Made by a program: the position numbers and the translations under genes
Part shown: piece after piece, positions 22,260 to 34,887 of the stretch
Layout of the letters: each line of letters starts with the position of its first letter
How positions within the stretch are numbered: the first letter of the stretch is position 1
NCBI GenBank assembly: GCA_902702965.1
Contig: CACRXP010000852.1
Coordinates: 1 to 64,000, forward strand
Length of the DNA: 64,000 nt
Direction: 5' to 3'
From: Spirometra erinaceieuropaei
Lineage: Eukaryota > Platyhelminthes > Cestoda > Diphyllobothriidea > Diphyllobothriidae
The notes under the pieces: generated by a model
What the model was told of the DNA's origin: nothing
The model's database searches: none
The model's input: the letters and a program-made list of their open reading frames with translations, nothing else

Positions 22260-23910
22260 TTACTTTAATGCAGGTTCCAATCATTTAATGAAAGAAAAGT
22301 GCTCACCGGATCGAGGGCATTGTTTGACTGACGTTTCGAAGAGCTGGGGCAGCTCTCCATTATGAAAGTGTTAAGCGCCTTGGCCAACTGGCCATCGTCT
22401 TTGAGTGGTGGCGGCCCCCATTGTCGTTTGTCGTCATTGCAAACTAGTTTAGTTGCATTTGTGTTCCCACCTCTTCGGTGAATTGGTCGACAGGCCGTGT
22501 TGGCTCGGCATTCTTAAGCTCCGTATGATTGTCTTTTCCTCGTTTCGGCGTATTTTGTGACGTTGGACGTTATAACCCGCAGGAAGGTCTAGATGCCTGT
22601 TGATGAAGTTGGCATCTGATTACGAGGCCTCAAGTATGAGACGTTATGTTCTTGTGGTGCCCTGGACTAAGACGGCCGCTCCTTAAAAATCAAAACTGTG
22701 ACCAGTTTCCCCGATTTGAGCCGCAAGCTTTGGGTTTTCGGTCTAATCTCCGAGTTGCCAGTTTGCGCTCATGCAATTTCCGTCCAGTTTTTCCCAACGC
22801 AGTTGCACTCTCCATAGTAACAACGTATTCGATAGACAACTGCTGAGGTTTCAGTGGGTGGCAGTATTTCGTAACGTTGCATCACACGGCGACGAATTGT
22901 CGCCTGGGATTGATGGGCAGTGCCTACTCTGCCGGGTTGTAACAGTCGCGAAACCCCCTCGGAGACTCTTTTAATGTAAGGAAAAGCCCTCCAGACTTCG
23001 GGTTGTTCTTTTTGTGTCCGTCGTCTGTTCACACGCCGCTTGCGTTGCTTGATAAAGTAGCTTAGGTAGTGTCGTTCAACTCTTTTGTTGGCTGGTGTTC
23101 TGCGGTACGTTTCAACTCTTCGAATTAGAGTACGGACACAGCTGCGCTTGTGAGAGAGAGAGTGATTGCTGTTGAAGTGTAGTATCTGTCTTGCGTTGTT
23201 GGCTTTTCTGAAACGGTAGTTTGTAATTGCCCAGTTGCACATCGACTCACAAGGAAATCGGGGAAGGGAAGCTGGTTGTTTGTTTCAGATTCCATCGTGA
23301 ATAGATATTTTAGTCAAGAGAGTACAGTGAGTCTTCAAGGTTATTCACGTCAGATGATTTGACACTGATGAAAGTTTTCACCGACATACCGAGCCCAGAA
23401 CTTTGGTTGATACTTGGTGAACACCAAGTGGTCAAACCGTTGAAGGACCACTTCAGCAATCTGCCCTGATATGGGTGCGCCAATAGGGATGCATTTGATT
23501 TGTTCATACATGTGTACACAGGACGAAATATATTTTTAGGCAATGCCGTAAGTGCTTCATGAGATGTTCGGTCTTTATGGGACTCACTCTCGTTGTAGCG
23601 ATCACACAGGAGATGTCTCACAACGTCAATCACTACTTGTTGTGGAATGGAGGTGAATAGTGAAACACAATCAAAATATACCATGTATCCATCTGGCTCT
23701 AGTTTCTGTTTCAGGAATTGATTAACAGTAGCCACTATTGTTGGCGAACCTTCTGCTAGGAGCTTAAGACGGGCAAACATTTATTTTGCCAAATCGTATG
23801 TAGGAGTGTCACGTAGGGAACCGATGTCCCTAGGTGGAATGTTCGCTTTGTGTAAAATCGGCATACCATAAAACCGTGCGGTGGCAGAGTCAGAGGGTTT
23901 CATAAGAAAC
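22260..23910 (-). mobile_element. PLE-B: Penelope-like element relic (RT plus GIY-YIG)
   Basis: Read on the minus strand from 23,910 down. RT entry region (ARFYGMPILHKANIPP, then SLRDTPTYDLAK), one in-frame stop, and the MFARLKLLAEGS region. RT box A is VYFDCVSLFTSIP. The catalytic box is degraded to RYVGE at 23,377-23,388, where YVDD is expected. Then come NNQLPFPDFL, the NSNHSLSHKRSCVRTLIRRV linker typical of PLEs, a YIKRVSEGVSRLL segment, and the start of the GIY-YIG nuclease (VVYRIRCYYGECNCVGKNW in place of the usual CNYVGETG), ending at a stop. Frameshifts separate the blocks. The 3' region ends with a hammerhead-like stem-loop near 22,330. It is closely related to PLE-F at 49.9 kb. Open frames on the plus strand here are shadows. 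Confidence 0.85.
22326..22372 (-). ncRNA. Hammerhead-like stem-loop at PLE-B end
   Basis: On the minus strand a perfect 6-bp stem (AGAGCT / AGCTCT, 5-base loop) is followed by TCGAAACGTCAG. The position of CUGAUGA is taken by ATAATGG, so the core is decayed. The same arrangement occurs at 49,893-49,926. Confidence 0.4.
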
Positions 23911-24683
23911 CAATCTCAAACTGTGATTGCCCCAGGAGGCCAAGGCAGCGAAGGAGGAAAATAAATCGATCAACCCGATGCCAACTAATTCGACTGTCTA
24001 TTCAAAATTCTGATCAATTTTTGCACTCATCGCTTAGATAATGGAGAGCCGCGAAAGATCTTCGAAACTTCAGCAAAACAATTTCATCGATCCGGTGGGC
24101 ACGTCGCTTTCATCAGATTATCAACCTGGATGTCGTTCGTTTGCTGACCTGTGGTTTCAAACAGCCTCCACGTCAGCTTCATCAGAGAGTGCCAGACGTT
24201 TTTGAATGAAGTTATTTTATGGATTTGGGCTTGTAAAGAGCCGGGCCAATCCAGCCACTAAGTGTCTCATGTCTACGAAAACATACAAGCCGTGGGAACG
24301 GACACCACAGAAAATGCCGTAAATGAAGCTCGTACATGCGAAGTGAAAAAGTAGCCAATTACGTGAAACCGCTTTTCTGACACGATTTTTAAAAATTCGT
24401 TTACAGTATTTAATATTATAAATACTGGCAAAAACATACGAAGCCATTAATAGTCATCACGACGTTGATTTGTCTATGCTATCGCACGTTTTGCACAACT
24501 AAATGGCGCCACATTCACAAAGTTGTCAGGACAGTGCTCAAACGTTTCATAAGTTGAAGACGATTTATCAGACAAAATGAGGTTTTCTCAAATAATGTTC
24601 AACGGAATAACGTCATTCAATGCGTCTAATATGCACTGCGAACAATATTTATTTTAACCTGAACTGAGGAAAGTGACTTCCTC
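23911..24683. other. Mostly non-coding, minor repeat remnants
   Basis: A GTAAAGAGCCGGGCCAATCC segment near 24,234 looks like a fragment of a retroelement untranslated region, from memory of such sequences. The 76-codon minus frame over it (24,217-24,447) shows no domain. Confidence 0.35.
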
Positions 24684-24766
24684 AATAGAAGCGAATAAAC
24701 GAGTCCCAGGAAGCAGTTTTGACGAAGGAGACACGATCGCTGGGACAAGATCGTGTCTCCTTCAAG
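24684..24766. mobile_element. Mini PLE-end palindrome
   Basis: A perfect 15-bp inverted repeat (GAAGGAGACACGATC at 24,724-24,738; GATCGTGTCTCCTTC at 24,749-24,763) with a 10-base loop, preceded by AATAGAAGCGAATAAACGAGTC. These are the extreme ends of the palindrome seen at 1,010-1,500, joined with the middle lost. Confidence 0.6.
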
Positions 24767-25602
24767 AAAGTGACTTTATTTCGTGAGTCTTAATGATTGG
24801 TTGGGCATGAGGTATCTGTCTGCAAAATTCACTGCCTAAAATATACGCCCTCTGTGAGTGCCGTTGCTTGGTCATGTGCGTATATACTAAGCAACGTGCA
24901 GCTAACCCTCAATTAAGTAAGACATGTCATACGGAGAAGTCATCTTACAGTCGACGATCTCCATGCCGGTACACGCACTGAGTGTCAACACAAATATTCT
25001 TTGTAAGTAACGCTTTCCTATCTTCGCAAACGCCTATTTCAATTTTGCCTATTTCGTCAATAAGTATTTAAGTTATCCACATCACACATAAACAAATTCG
25101 TGTTAAAAGTAATGGACTAGAGACGCCAACACTTACAACTGCTAAGAAAACTGGAAAATGGGTCAATGCGTCCCTTCATAAGCACTGATAAACCGTCCTT
25201 GCTAGTTGGTTTTCAGAATCCCCCGTTGTTTGAACCCCAGAAAATACAAGTACGTCTACAGCAGACAACATAGGGATTCTTACAATAAACATTCAGCAGC
25301 CCACTTGTTCAAAGTGAGTGCAGTCTTATCGGTATTGCCAAGAATGCTTTGTCGTACTGACTCACTTGCGTTTAGTTATAATAAGGAAATCGAAAACATA
25401 AGCTTCTGTACTTCCGATTGACTATAAGAATATCGAAGCAGAAACAACTATGCAGGAAAAACATCGCGAGAATAAAATTCTAGGAAGACATAAAATGCCA
25501 CGAAGTGAGAAAGGTTTTATCCATGTACGTTCTTTCATCCATCGTGTATTGATCCACAAGTTCATCGAGAATCAATACGAAAATGTCCGTTGTCCGTGGC
25601 AG
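24767..25602. other. Non-coding stretch
   Basis: No transposon domain. A perfect donor-like GTGAGT follows an open stretch at 25,242-25,313 (after ACCCCAG). Its exit phase (0) does not fit the entry phase (1) of the candidate exon at 25,603, so no link is drawn. Confidence 0.35.
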
Positions 25603-25730
25603 GCAGAGAATTCCGTCTGTACCAATTTGTACCGAATCGATTCGACAGTTCTTGTGCATTTAGGGCCTTTGTGTCCTACAGACTGACAGTCAAGACCAAA
25701 CATTTCATGACAACAGCAGCCAATCAACAA
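25603..25730 (+). CDS. Candidate exon of an unrecognised family (member 2)
   Basis: After TTGTCCGTGGCAG, 42 open codons run to CAACAA|GTATAC. The exon starts GC, so a glycine codon spans the junction in phase 1, exactly as in the candidate exon at 9,313-9,512; exit is phase 0. Peptide landmarks: FRLYQFVPNRFDSS, VSYRLTV, KHFMTTAANQQ. It aligns ungapped with member 1 over 40 positions (about 16 identical). Where member 1 continues with a Cys-containing segment, this frame has none, so either the exon ends earlier here or the rest has decayed. The donor is weak. Function unknown; a decayed copy is equally possible. Confidence 0.38.
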
Positions 25731-26576
25731 GTATACCAATTATTCTATGTTTGTTACGTTCTGAACGTAAAAAAACTTCACAATACGCATGCAAGCTGGA
25801 ATTCTCTATTGTGAAATTTGTAATTTGTCACATGATACCTACAGTGAAATCCTAATGCGCAATAACAATTTGCTTACTACCAGAAATGCATTTTTCAAAT
25901 ATTGTTAACATGCAATTATAGGTAAATGTTGCAACAGGCTAAATATACTTACGTCGAATTAACTTCAACAATACACGCTCACCACTACTGAAAGCGAAAA
26001 TTGCCATGCGTATTGTATGCGCATTTCAAATTGAGTGTAAACATCAAAAAATCTGCCCAAATATAGTTTGCAATGAGAGCTAACTGAAATTATGCGGTCG
26101 CATTACGCTGTTGTCCTTCGCGTTTTAATTTGGAAGTAAAGCGACTACACGTTTTTGCGATATCTAAACACAAAATATAAGAAGGGTTTTAGGCCATTAA
26201 TTGATTGGCAATTATCAACGACGTTTTGAAATACAAAGTTGTCCGATGAAGTTAAGAAATATATGAACACTATGCCTTACATTACTTATTAAGGGTGTGT
26301 TTTCAGAAAAAAAATAAATAAAAGATTTCTAAATCAAAATAGCAAGACATGCTTGCAAAAATGATATGCGTTATATCAACAGCAAAATATAATGGACGAT
26401 GAAAGTTCCACAAACTGGAATAGCGTCGTACATGCTTTGAAAACCCTCTTAAAAAAGGAACACATATGAATACGTAAACTAAGAAAACATTACCATCATC
26501 CTCGGTAAAAATAAGGCTCAGCTGCGACTTTATGCAATGCAGACTACAAGGCAAATGTTCCCAAAGTTAGCGTACA

Positions 26577-26668
26577 CAGTAGATGGGCTTACTCATGAAA
26601 TGTCAACCGAAATTCCAAGATACGTTTTCGTTTCGAAAAGATTAATCACGTAGTGTTGTAAAACTGGT
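26577..26668 (-). mobile_element. Long-TIR element, terminal fragment
   Basis: CAGTAGATGGGCTTACTCATGAAATG, then CGTTTTCGTTTCGAAAAGAT and GTGTTGTAAAACTGG: one terminus of the TIR family in left-end orientation. Similarity stops after about 90 bp. Confidence 0.65.
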
Positions 26669-28086
26669 CAGCCTGGAACGTGAGAAATAAGAGACTAACT
26701 TCCAAACATCACACAACCAATATTAGGACTATGTTACATCGTTGACGTTTGTGTTGTTTTTAAAAGAGGGACACTGGAATTAGCAGACTAACGTTTGCCT
26801 TAAATAGAGTTGGAAAACAAGTTCCCATTTCTTAGTAACCTCGTAAAGTATAAGATGGACCATTTTACACATCGGTCTGCCACAAGCAAACTCGTGCCGA
26901 AGTTTGTTTACATTACAGGAACACGTGCGTGATCGCCCACAAGCAGAGTGCCGTTAACAGCCTCTTGTATTGAGGAAAACACACATTTATGATAACGAAA
27001 ATAACTTAGCAAAAATAAATTATATGTCCAAAATATATTCCCGTAATGGGTATCCTAAATGAAAAGAATTGGCGAACACTTTTTTTATTTGCATGCGCAC
27101 GAATTGATTAAACGACAGCCGAGGAAATACTGAATTCACTTGGCCTACCAGCCGGGGCGTAGAGTTCGCAAATACCTATTTAACCTTAAGGATATGGTTG
27201 TTTATCAGGGCCACAGCGACTTCGTCAAAAATACAGCATGCGACACCGATAATATAGTTGGCAGCCTTGAAAATCTACCAGCGCACGCACGAATTCACTT
27301 GAGTTGTCGATAATAAGCCGAGGCAGCTTGTTCAAAGTCCCATTGCATTTGATGTAAAATAGACATAAAATAGCCTGGAACAAGCCTGCATTATGGGTGT
27401 CTGTTCAACTACGAAATGTCGAGAATTACACAAACTCGCCTTGTAAAATTCACAATATAGAGACCTGAAAATAATTTATCGAAAGCAGACGGATGTTCGC
27501 TAAATTGCCCATTTTAATGCGGAGAATAATTAGAGGCTGTTTATCCTAACAACTCCTGCGGCAACTATCACATCATATTACGAAATCTTCTCTTATGTCA
27601 CACTGAGCAGCAAACAATTGATGGAAGTTCTGTGGACAAGTTATGTGCGTCGTTGAAACCTGGTTTCACCTGGTTACTTGCAGACATCTCAACGTCAGCA
27701 TGCACAAAGGAAATCATCATACGGTAAATCTTAGTTTGCATCGAATCGGTTAACCGTGTGTACGTTTGTGTATGGCAGAATTAGAGAATAGGTAGAGACT
27801 CAAATATTCCATTGACGCATTCACATCGATCCCCAATCCCGGCTTGATTTCTGTAAGTGTCCTTATTTGAATGAAGCATCGCATCGCCCGAAGATGATGA
27901 TGAAAATCCCATGTTGGACAGTGTTCATGGGGCTTGTATGATAATTGCTCTATAAATGCATCGTTTCTGCCATTCTAATTGATCATTTTGGGGTGAATAA
28001 CGTAGCAATTTTTAAATAAAATATATGCAAATCCGATTAGATCGCACCCAAATTTGTTCCCGAAAGCTTTCATAAATATAGAAATA
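26669..28086. other. Non-coding stretch
   Basis: No gene, domain or clear repeat recognised. Confidence 0.45.
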
Positions 28087-28350
28087 CAGTATATGGGCTA
28101 ACTCATGAAGTGTCGACCGAAATTACAAAATGCCGGTTTGTACTGAAAAGATTAATTAAGTAGATTTATCAAACTTATAATCTTGCAGCGTAATTATATA
28201 ATAATAAAGTAACCTCAGCATGCCCTTACACGAATAAACATCTTTTAAACTGTATTGCAAAGTGATCATATAAATGATGTTTTGCCAAAGCTGTGTGATA
28301 ATGCTGCTCGCTTTTTTTCTAAGTTGCCTATTTGCATAGTTAGACCGCAA
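28087..28350 (-). mobile_element. Long-TIR element, terminal fragment with TA flank
   Basis: TA then CAGTATATGGGCTAACTCATGA begins the terminus at 28,087. Similarity is clear to about 28,190 and fades by 28,350. It supports TA as the target duplication of the family. Confidence 0.55.
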
Positions 28351-28645
28351 GATGATTCACGTCCTATGCACTCGAAACTCAAAACGACTATTCAGTGATA
28401 GTCAGTTTGGTTAGCAACCAAACAATTTTGACCAACTTAAACAAAGCATTGTCTGCCTGTGGCAGCACCTTACATATTTTTAATATGACTTTCAAAGGTT
28501 GACGAAATGTCTGACTTTCTAAAAAACCTGTGGGTCCACAAAACAAACCTCACGGCAAGCTCAGTGCAGAAAAACGTTTAATGATAAGCTATTCTGCTCT
28601 CAAAGGGGAACACGTTCAGACCATTCCTCTGGAAAGAGCCTATAC

Positions 28646-28811
28646 CCATAACAGCTTATGAGTGATGGAAAGCGTTCCATTCCGATCAACTCCGACTGAC
28701 TTTGGCATTCAAGCCCATTAAAAAAGACGCAGGTCTGTAAGACGTATTTGCTTAGGCCAAATCGATATTTTGGTATACTAATGCTCAAAGTCAGGGTCAT
28801 AAAGCGCATCA
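28646..28811 (-). CDS. Weak candidate exon
   Basis: On the minus strand a good acceptor (ATATGTCCTCATCTTCAG) is followed by 54 open codons (entry phase 1), with segments MRFMTLTLSISIPKYRFGL and CVFFNGLECQSQSELIG, to a possible GG|GTATAG donor. The frame stays open to 28,600. No family recognised. Confidence 0.28.
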
Positions 28812-29317
28812 CTGAAGATGAGGACATATGAGATTGTTCACCTTTATTGTCGGACAAATCTGTAGGAAATTAAGAGGTATTTCACCCTTTTCTTATTTAT
28901 GGAATTGTTGAAGGTTATAATTCAGGTGATTATTCAAATGTTTTGAAAAATATGCTTGGCGCTAAAAAGAATGAAACCTTTAGCCTTATGGAGGAACTTG
29001 CTTTAGCGTATATTTCTTTCTTACAACGAGACTGTACGTCACATCACGACCACGCCGCGGTAACTACATCGACTGGCGGACTAAACCAGATGAACGGATT
29101 CGCAGTGATGTCGGTCATTTTTCTCGTTGTTGTTAGAAATCATAGACGGCGAACATTTCTGGACACATAATCTAGCTTTCGGAATTTGATCATGCGGCCT
29201 TTAGTCAACAATTATGAATCCTCAAAAATCATATCCGAATACTGGTTAAAAATTCATCAGTTCGGTCACTGCATCTCGGATTGAGCTGCATATGACGATG
29301 ATTCAAGTATATGTATA

Positions 29318-29572
29318 TTGTTGTGGTATTTGGGGTTCTTCGATCGCGTTACGGGACCTACGTTTCCCGCTCTTCTTTACGCTGGAGCCCCATGGGCATA
29401 CTCGAGAAGGCCGAAAAGGAAACTCTACGATGGAGACCCTGCATGTGGTCGAGCTGTGTGGTCTCACATAGACGAAGTACAGTATTGTCTTTGGTTTGGC
29501 CTCAATGCCATGTCTTTGACAGATGCCTGGGAACTGTTCCTGTCCCATGTTGTGCAGACTTATCCTATTTAA
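29318..29572 (+). mobile_element. Possible LINE fragment (endonuclease-RT linker)
   Basis: The frame ends LYDGDPACGRAVWSHIDEV, then LNAMSLTDAWELFLSHVV. This resembles the Y..GD....R......W.....S...AWE.F...V segment between the endonuclease and RT domains of CR1/Jockey-like LINEs. It is a short match from memory. Overlapping frames on both strands are shadows of the GC-richer segment. A host exon is the alternative. Confidence 0.35.
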
Positions 29573-29599
29573 AAGTGATTTGGTTTTGTAATAAACTGC

Positions 29600-31100
29600 C
29601 TTAATGCGAATGTATGCCGCATATTCAGGTGTACGTGTGTAACGATAGGGAAATTTAAGTAACAGCGTCCGTGTAACCTCCTGCGATGTTCGTTCGGCCA
29701 GCCCGTGTTAGGTCGTCGCGAAAAGTCCAAGTAGTGCGTGAAAGTAGGCCTGCAACCGCTGATATAGCCTGAAGGCGATTGAGTCCACTGGTAAAGGTAT
29801 TAATTCTAGGTAACGGATTTTTTTGGGTGCCAACTCTTGATTGTTACCATATTGAAATTATGCTGCATGCCGAGTAATTCTCCAACCATAAAAAACATTT
29901 CAGCATTTCCGCTAGCATTTCATGTGTTAACACACACACTATGAGGCAAGCGAGTGCAGAATATCAGGAGACTATGTCGCATGACAATCTGCATTAAAAT
30001 GCAACCTAAGTAATCCTTCCAAATGGGAAACGCATTTCACGAGGGCTGTAGCTAAGTGCACATTCTGGATTACGTATATTTTATGCTTGCTCTGCATAGA
30101 GCGCCATCAAAAATAAACAAAGGTTTAGGAATAATAGAAAGCCTTGTATTTTTTAATGTGGGTTCTTATGGATGTCTAACGTCTTTCATTATACAATTGA
30201 CATAATTTGGGAAAATTGTGCAACACGTTGTACATGCTGGACACCCGTTGCATGTGCAAACAAAATATATCAGTAAGGAGCTGACGAAGCCAAAAATAAT
30301 TTATCCACGTGTTTCTCCAGCAGTATAGAACGGCCAGAAATACTGTGCGCCAATAAAACTATTTTTTTAATAAATGGCATATCAACATTCAGCTTTACAG
30401 CACTACATATTTTATCAAAAATACACTAAACAACCATCTCTTTTTGGGAGGCGCATGCCGTTGCTCCACATATCAGACACTACGACAACAGTTGAGAGAC
30501 AATTTCCGCCGTTCCATACGACATAGTTCATCTAGATTGGGGTAGAGAAAGGTCGCCTCTGCTGTTCTTGACTAAAGCCCTTTCGCTTAATGACGAATGT
30601 ACGAAAAAGAATTTAAGAGAGATGAGAGTTCGTTGTCCAAATGTCTTTGGGAATTGCTTTCTTATTCCACAAATGAAAGTTTGCTTTGTCAGGGTTTACC
30701 TATTTTTTTATTAACCTACGCGATCAGTCAAGATTTTGCGATCGAGGTAAATTAAATGGCCCAATTTTTCCTTTTAATGCGCAAACCAATATGTTCATCT
30801 TCGATATCGGGTCCTGACCCAACACCGAGATCTGGCCCAATTTTCGCATTTGTACTACAGTCTGATGGCAAAACGTATGATTAAATGCATGAAGTCAGAA
30901 TAAACCGGAAGCATTTCTGTATAAATCCACACGTATTCTCTTTACTCCCATCCCTTATGGTCAGGACTGCAACACTAAAAACAAAAAGGAACTAAATAAT
31001 GGATGCTCTACGGCATCCATACCATCGCATAGTATTGAAATTCTTCGAAGTGTGAGCGACTCAATGTCTTTGACTGCATCATTGCGACAAGTAGCATGTT
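29600..31100. other. Non-coding stretch with a faint TIR-element remnant
   Basis: Blocks such as ATTATGCTGCATGCCGAGTA and AGCATTTCATGTGTT at 29,850-29,930 echo the right end of the long-TIR family. Otherwise nothing recognised. Confidence 0.35.
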
Positions 31101-31168
31101 AGCAATAAGATCTTGTGTACGGCAAGAGGCACCAGCGACAACGCACCAATCACCGATATGAGTTGGTT

Positions 31169-31389
31169 ATAAACGATTATAGTCTACAGTCCCAATGCCA
31201 GGCAGCCCATATCGTAAAGCAAACAGTGGAAGGGTTAAAATCGAGGGTCATTTACTCTCCGGAATTTCTTCAAAATACGCGCATTGTAACGAGAAGGCAG
31301 CAACGGGCGTGTGTATATAGTGAGCATTCAACATGTGCCAATGTTATCTTACATGATAATTTGATGAAACTAAAACGGTGTTTAAATTA
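31169..31389 (+). CDS. Possible exon of the unrecognised family (member 4, weak)
   Basis: An open frame with TVEGLKSRV, YSPEFLQNTRIV and ACVYSEHSTC segments, ending at TAG. The YSP...TR...C(V/I)Y(S/T)(E/D)H order matches the candidate exon at 9,313-9,512 (YSPASETRF...ECIYTDH). TR-to-C spacing equals that of the candidate at 34,658 (12 positions inclusive). Splice boundaries are unclear (acceptors at CTACAG or TGCCAG, no convincing donor), so extent and exon status are guesses. Confidence 0.25.
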
Positions 31390-31779
31390 GTTATTTAAAT
31401 TTTCTAACAGAAACCATAACCATAATGGGGCAATTTTGTTTCCTAGACATCGCACACCAAAGAAAATTGAGAGTTTTAGAACCACGCGTCAGATGTGAGC
31501 ACTAGGCTCGAAAAGATTGTCGTCTCGGTACCGGCTGTCGTGGTGTTCCTCCAGTAACCAGTCGTTGTCGGGGTAGTTGAGAGCTAATTAAATCCTCGAA
31601 TAATGTTTGGCACCCGGTCTGTTCTTTGGCAAACAAGTAGTTCTAAGGGGATCAAAACAATCTAATGTGTACATGTTTTTCAAACCTAAACGTCGTGCAA
31701 GATAGTAATACAGTGTCTGGGACAGAGTATCAAATAAGATCATTACTCACATCCTAAATACTCTTCTGCATTTACAGCA

Positions 31780-33455
31780 ACAGCCCTTTTTAACCGGCTG
31801 ATTAGTTATCTTAATGTCAGTTCTGCAAGTCAACGACAAAATCCTCCCTTTCCTGCATTGAAAGACAAACGTTTCTTCTCACCCACTGTGATAAGGACCA
31901 AACTACGCCGACTGAAGCCAGCCAAATCACCTGGTCCAGATAGAATTTACTCAATTGTCCTCCAAAAATAAGCTGACGTACTGCGTAAGCTGGTGTCCAT
32001 GATATTTCAGAAGGCCATGGAAGAAGGCAAACTGGCGGAGGGATGGAAAGCGGCACATATTTCTCCAATCTATAAATGAAGATCCAGGCTGGAGCTCGAA
32101 AATTAGTGTCCTATCAGCTTAACCTGCATTTTGTGAAAGGTCACGGAACAACTTTTTAAAGGGCATTTAATGTCGTTAGTGGAGCAGAGGGACCTATTGT
32201 GTGCTGCTCAGCACGGATTTCTTTGGGGTCACTCATGGCTTACAAGCAGTCGTTACTCGCAGGAAAAATCGACAAAAGCCATAGACTAGGGCCGTCCAAT
32301 GGACGTCATCTTCTTTGACTTTAAGAAGGAGTTTGACAGCGTTCATGTGCGACTCCTACAGAAGATTTAGGGTGTGCAATACAGGGCAAAATCTTAAGTG
32401 GATTACAAGATTCCGGTCGTGCTCCAACTAATAATCGTTGGTACCGCTGCATCTGAATGGGTACCAGTAGAGAGCGGCGTTTTGCAGGGTTCGATCTTGC
32501 GTCCTCTCCTCTTCCTCATCTATATAAATGACTATCCTGCAGACATTGAATGCGATGGCATTATGTTTGCAGATGATATAAGATCTGGAGAACCGGCAGC
32601 TCTGTTACCGACTCGCACAAACTACAGTAAGATATTAAGAAAATCGCTGCATGGTCCATAATGTGGCTTATAACGTTTAGTGTATCCACATATGTAGCCT
32701 GACGCCTAGAATCTGGTCGGAGGCGCTTCCCGAAACACCAGCAAACCATAATTGGGGTTCCACTAAAAGAAGTGGACATGCACGATCACAGAGCTGTCTG
32801 GACAAGTCCAAACTTGCTGCCCTCCGAGCACTGCAGAAGAGTCGTCCAAAAGACAACCAGCACCATGCACTGGATTAGGCGTGCATTCACAATCTTTCCT
32901 CCAGATCACTTCTCACGGATATTAGGCACGTTAGTCAGACCGCATTTGTAATACGGACTGCCATCATGTACGCCCTGGATGAAGAAAGACAGTGATGCCA
33001 TAGAGCAGGTGCAACCACGGGCCACAAAATTGGTGGGCGGTCTCAGGACTCTGTCATACCCAGAAAGACTAATGCAGTTAAACTTGTTCTTCCTATCCTA
33101 TAGATGAATGACGTGTAACCTGGCATGGACATTCCACATTGTCCACGCGCATGAGTCTTCGCTCAAATCTGAAGATATGTTTGAATTCACGACCATGAGT
33201 CACCTGTGCGGTCACCCGCACGAAGTCAGGCGGGAGCGTACACGCCGAGACCATCAAAACGTTTCCTTCAGCCAGCCTTTAGTTCAACCGTGGAATGCAA
33301 TTTAAAGTGAAATTGTGTCATCGGATACCATGGCTGTATTCAAAAGGCGGCTGGATCGTTTGATCTTTGGTAAAAGACGACTCTCACAGAAGGACTGCCT
33401 GAGACCAGCCATACATTTTATTTCCCGATTTCACCCCTATGTAGAGCATCCTTAA
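31780..33455 (+). mobile_element. LINE (CR1/Jockey-like) reverse transcriptase relic
   Basis: The RT can be followed in order. TKLRRLKPAKSPGPDRIYSI; EEGKLAEGWKAAHISPIYK; CPISLTCIL; LLCAAQHGF; box A MDVIFFDFKKEFDSVH (Asp kept); SEWVPVESGVLQGSILRPL with FLIYIND; catalytic box FADD at 32,566-32,577. Downstream the C-terminal part is recognisable as KSEDMFEFTTM...HPHEVRRE and PWNAI...FKRRLDRLIFG. At least five in-frame stops and several frameshifts, including one right after FADDI, make it dead. Non-LTR RTs copy RNA at a nicked target. The 5' half (endonuclease) was not found directly upstream. Clade assignment is from motif style only. Confidence 0.9.
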
Positions 33456-34657
33456 CGTTTCATTGAATTCTCACACGCAAAATGCACAAATGTCTGCATC
33501 TTATGCTGATTGTATATAATTGCATTTAAAATTTCATATGCACATGGAAAAGACCGCCTGCCGCACCCTTCGTTGTCCACCACTGTAAAAACGGTTTCTG
33601 TAAATAAAAATGTTACTGACAAAATGTTAGTACGTTGTGAATGTACCATTTAGATTGCATGCATAGGTTTCAATAGGGTCATCAAGGGCATTGCGTACTA
33701 CCCTAAAAAAATATGCTACTAGTAATGCTGGGCAGCAGACATTCCAATATGCTGCCTTACAGGGGCCAGTCGGTGGGTTTTCTTTGTTTTGCTAAGGGAA
33801 TGACCCGCACATCAGTAACTGTGTCACATAGATCATCCTGCATCCACGTCACACTGACACAAAAGGCCAACCGCCAACCACTGGCTGACCTAAAAGAATA
33901 ATTATGCTTCTTTTGCGTTGGCAGCGCACCCGCCATATAAAGCCGTGCTTACGAACCCTATAGCAGTCTCCAAATTACAAAGACGAATGTTTTCTCTGCG
34001 AACTTTTACACTATTTGCGCTCGTAACGTACTCCTGTCTACTAACAGCATGCAAATACAACCATGACATATGTAAGTTGTTATTGTAATTAGAATTAATT
34101 GTGCAGTTAGGTCGCGACATTTCATTTACCTCCCAGGTATATTGCATTAATTTCGGAATATACTGTCGGATATAGTGATCTGCTTAGACTTGTTGCGAAA
34201 TGTAACCTCATGCACTTACATATTTTTTTATAAAAGCCCAGAACTCCTGTTACCGAAGCACGAATTTATGTGATATTGAGGACCTTAGTATGTTCATTTT
34301 ATCTTTTGACATGCTCATTGTGGAAGCGGGCGCCTGTGCGGAGTCATGCATAACATTTCAGGACGACGAACACGCCTAGTCCTGTATTACTGTAATTAAC
34401 CTTTTTAATGGTACACGCATGCTCCTCGGTGTGTGAAATAGGCGGTTTGGCTATTGATCAGGGATTGCTGACAACTTTTGTATGTATTAATTATTTGTTC
34501 TTTATTTTCATATTTCACTTTCTGTTTGACTTCTGGGGAACAGGCGTTTTACTAACCTACACGATGCCTTGTATTTCAGCAGGGGGCGGGTGACGTGCTA
34601 CTAACAGTAAGCTCACATGTGTTAACTTTGTAGCCCTAACACCGTGTCCACGTACAG
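33456..34657. other. Non-coding stretch
   Basis: LINE 3' flank and unassigned AT-rich sequence. The minus frame 33,902-34,147 contains EYVTSANSVKVRRENIRLCN between a GTAGACAG acceptor and a TTC|GTAAGC donor, a weak micro-exon possibility. Confidence 0.35.
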
Positions 34658-34887
34658 GAGGAAATTTGCGCCTCGCCGACATCCTACGGCATCGATTCCG
34701 CCAGAAATATGAGTTTAGTGCACACAAAGAGCACGCCGGTGGTATCCAGACAGACGTACACACCCGCGTTCTTTCTGAACCAATAATACATTCCTGCTAT
34801 GCTTTGTACCAAGCGGTCGATGCATACGTCTTCAGATTGGCGTGCAATGTCACATTTCCTCGGATGAACATTCATCTGCTACGCGCA
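34658..34887 (+). CDS. Candidate exon of an unrecognised family (member 3)
   Basis: After CACGTACAG the exon starts GA, completing a glycine codon (phase 1), and stays open for 76 codons to GCGCA|GTAAAC, a good donor (exit phase 0). The phase pattern is that of the candidates at 9,313 and 25,603. Peptide landmarks: NLRLADILRHRFRQKYEFSA, HTRVLSEPIIHSCYALYQ, YVFRLACNVTF. The TR...C...Y..R(L/V).C(N/D) order parallels member 1 (TRF...C...KYMRVTCDL), but overall identity is low. Ser, His and Cys content and composition look protein-like. No function can be named. Confidence 0.35.

Noticed and set aside
29303..29604. Three overlapping frames on both strands as separate genes
   Set aside because: Mutual shadows in a GC-richer segment; only the plus frame with the AWELF segment has any family resemblance (LINE).
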